Positions 13,123-13,177 of a DNA stretch of 13,177 nt are shown in pieces (positions within the stretch are counted from its first letter, which is position 1; every line of letters begins with the position of its first letter). The position numbers and the translations under genes are program-made. The notes below the pieces were generated by a model. It was not told the origin of the DNA. It worked only from the letters and a program-made list of their open reading frames with translations, and did no database searches. This DNA comes from an uncultured Verrucomicrobiota bacterium (GTDB lineage: Bacteria > Verrucomicrobiota > Kiritimatiellia > RFP12 > UBA1067): the NCBI GenBank assembly GCA_946631345.1, contig CAMPAA010000084.1, forward strand, positions 1 through 13,177, written 5' to 3'.

Positions 13123-13177
13123 GCCCCTGTAGCTCATCTGGACAGAGCAACTGCCTTCTAAGCAGTGGGTAGGAGGT
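13123..13177 (+). tRNA. tRNA-Arg (anticodon UCU), 3' end cut by window edge
   Basis: The sequence folds as a tRNA: 7-base acceptor strand GCCCCTG, TA at positions 8-9, D-stem GCTC/GAGC, anticodon stem ACTGC/GCAGT with loop CTTCTAA giving anticodon TCT (UCU), which reads AGA and AGG arginine codons. The remaining bases through GGGTAGGAGGT are the variable loop and start of the T arm. The T-stem remainder and the acceptor 3' strand lie beyond the edge, so the acceptor pairing cannot be checked. Confidence 0.95.

Noticed and set aside
12825..13137. Minus-strand open frames of 88 and 99 codons across the 22-base array
   Set aside because: They run through the scpA promoter and array, and one starts inside the tRNA gene; the Pro/Gly/Arg repeat-like product comes from the tandem repeat.

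Overview
This is a GC-rich bacterial window in which every protein gene lies on the minus strand and only one tRNA, cut by the right edge, lies on the plus strand. An outer-membrane type lipoprotein, secreted LysM proteins and ScpAB rather than MukBEF suggest a Gram-negative anaerobe-like bacterium. A member of the Planctomycetes-Verrucomicrobia-Chlamydiae group, such as Kiritimatiellota or Lentisphaerota, is possible, but that placement is inference from gene content and style, with no marker phylogeny behind it. The sequence looks like ordinary chromosome: no transposase, integrase, phage gene or CRISPR array was seen.

Read in the direction of transcription (right to left), there are four minus-strand units. 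Unit 1 (12808 to 9751) is scpA, scpB, a TPR/LysM lipoprotein and an 88-residue protein with a C-terminal membrane anchor. Unit 2 (9671 to 3588) is a secreted coiled-coil LysM protein, hemB, a secreted ceramidase-family hydrolase with an altered active-site motif, a LUD-domain protein, a soluble PAS histidine kinase and an NtrC-type sigma-54 response regulator. Unit 3 (3470 to 1692) is htpX, an ECF-like sigma factor and an unrecognised 105-residue protein. Unit 4 (1649 to the left edge) is ruvB, pth and the first codons of another gene. Within units, genes are tightly packed and many junctions are 4-base ATGA or GTGA overlaps, which suggests translational coupling.

Each unit, and the tRNA-Arg(UCU) gene, is preceded by the same extended -10 element, TGGTATAAT (TGGTACAAT for htpX), without a clear -35 box. 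For htpX the element is so close to the start codon that the mRNA should be leaderless; ruvB is nearly so. The 314-base gap between scpA and the tRNA holds their two divergent promoters and a degenerate tandem array with a 22-base period.

Functionally, unit 1 joins chromosome condensation to envelope proteins; unit 2 joins envelope, tetrapyrrole synthesis, a secreted hydrolase and a two-component system; unit 3 looks like a membrane-stress module (membrane protease plus a divergent sigma factor); unit 4 is DNA repair and translation housekeeping. The best candidates for something undescribed are the htpX/sigma/105-residue module, the nucleophile-less ceramidase-like protein, the shared promoter element with leaderless starts, and the 22-base array.
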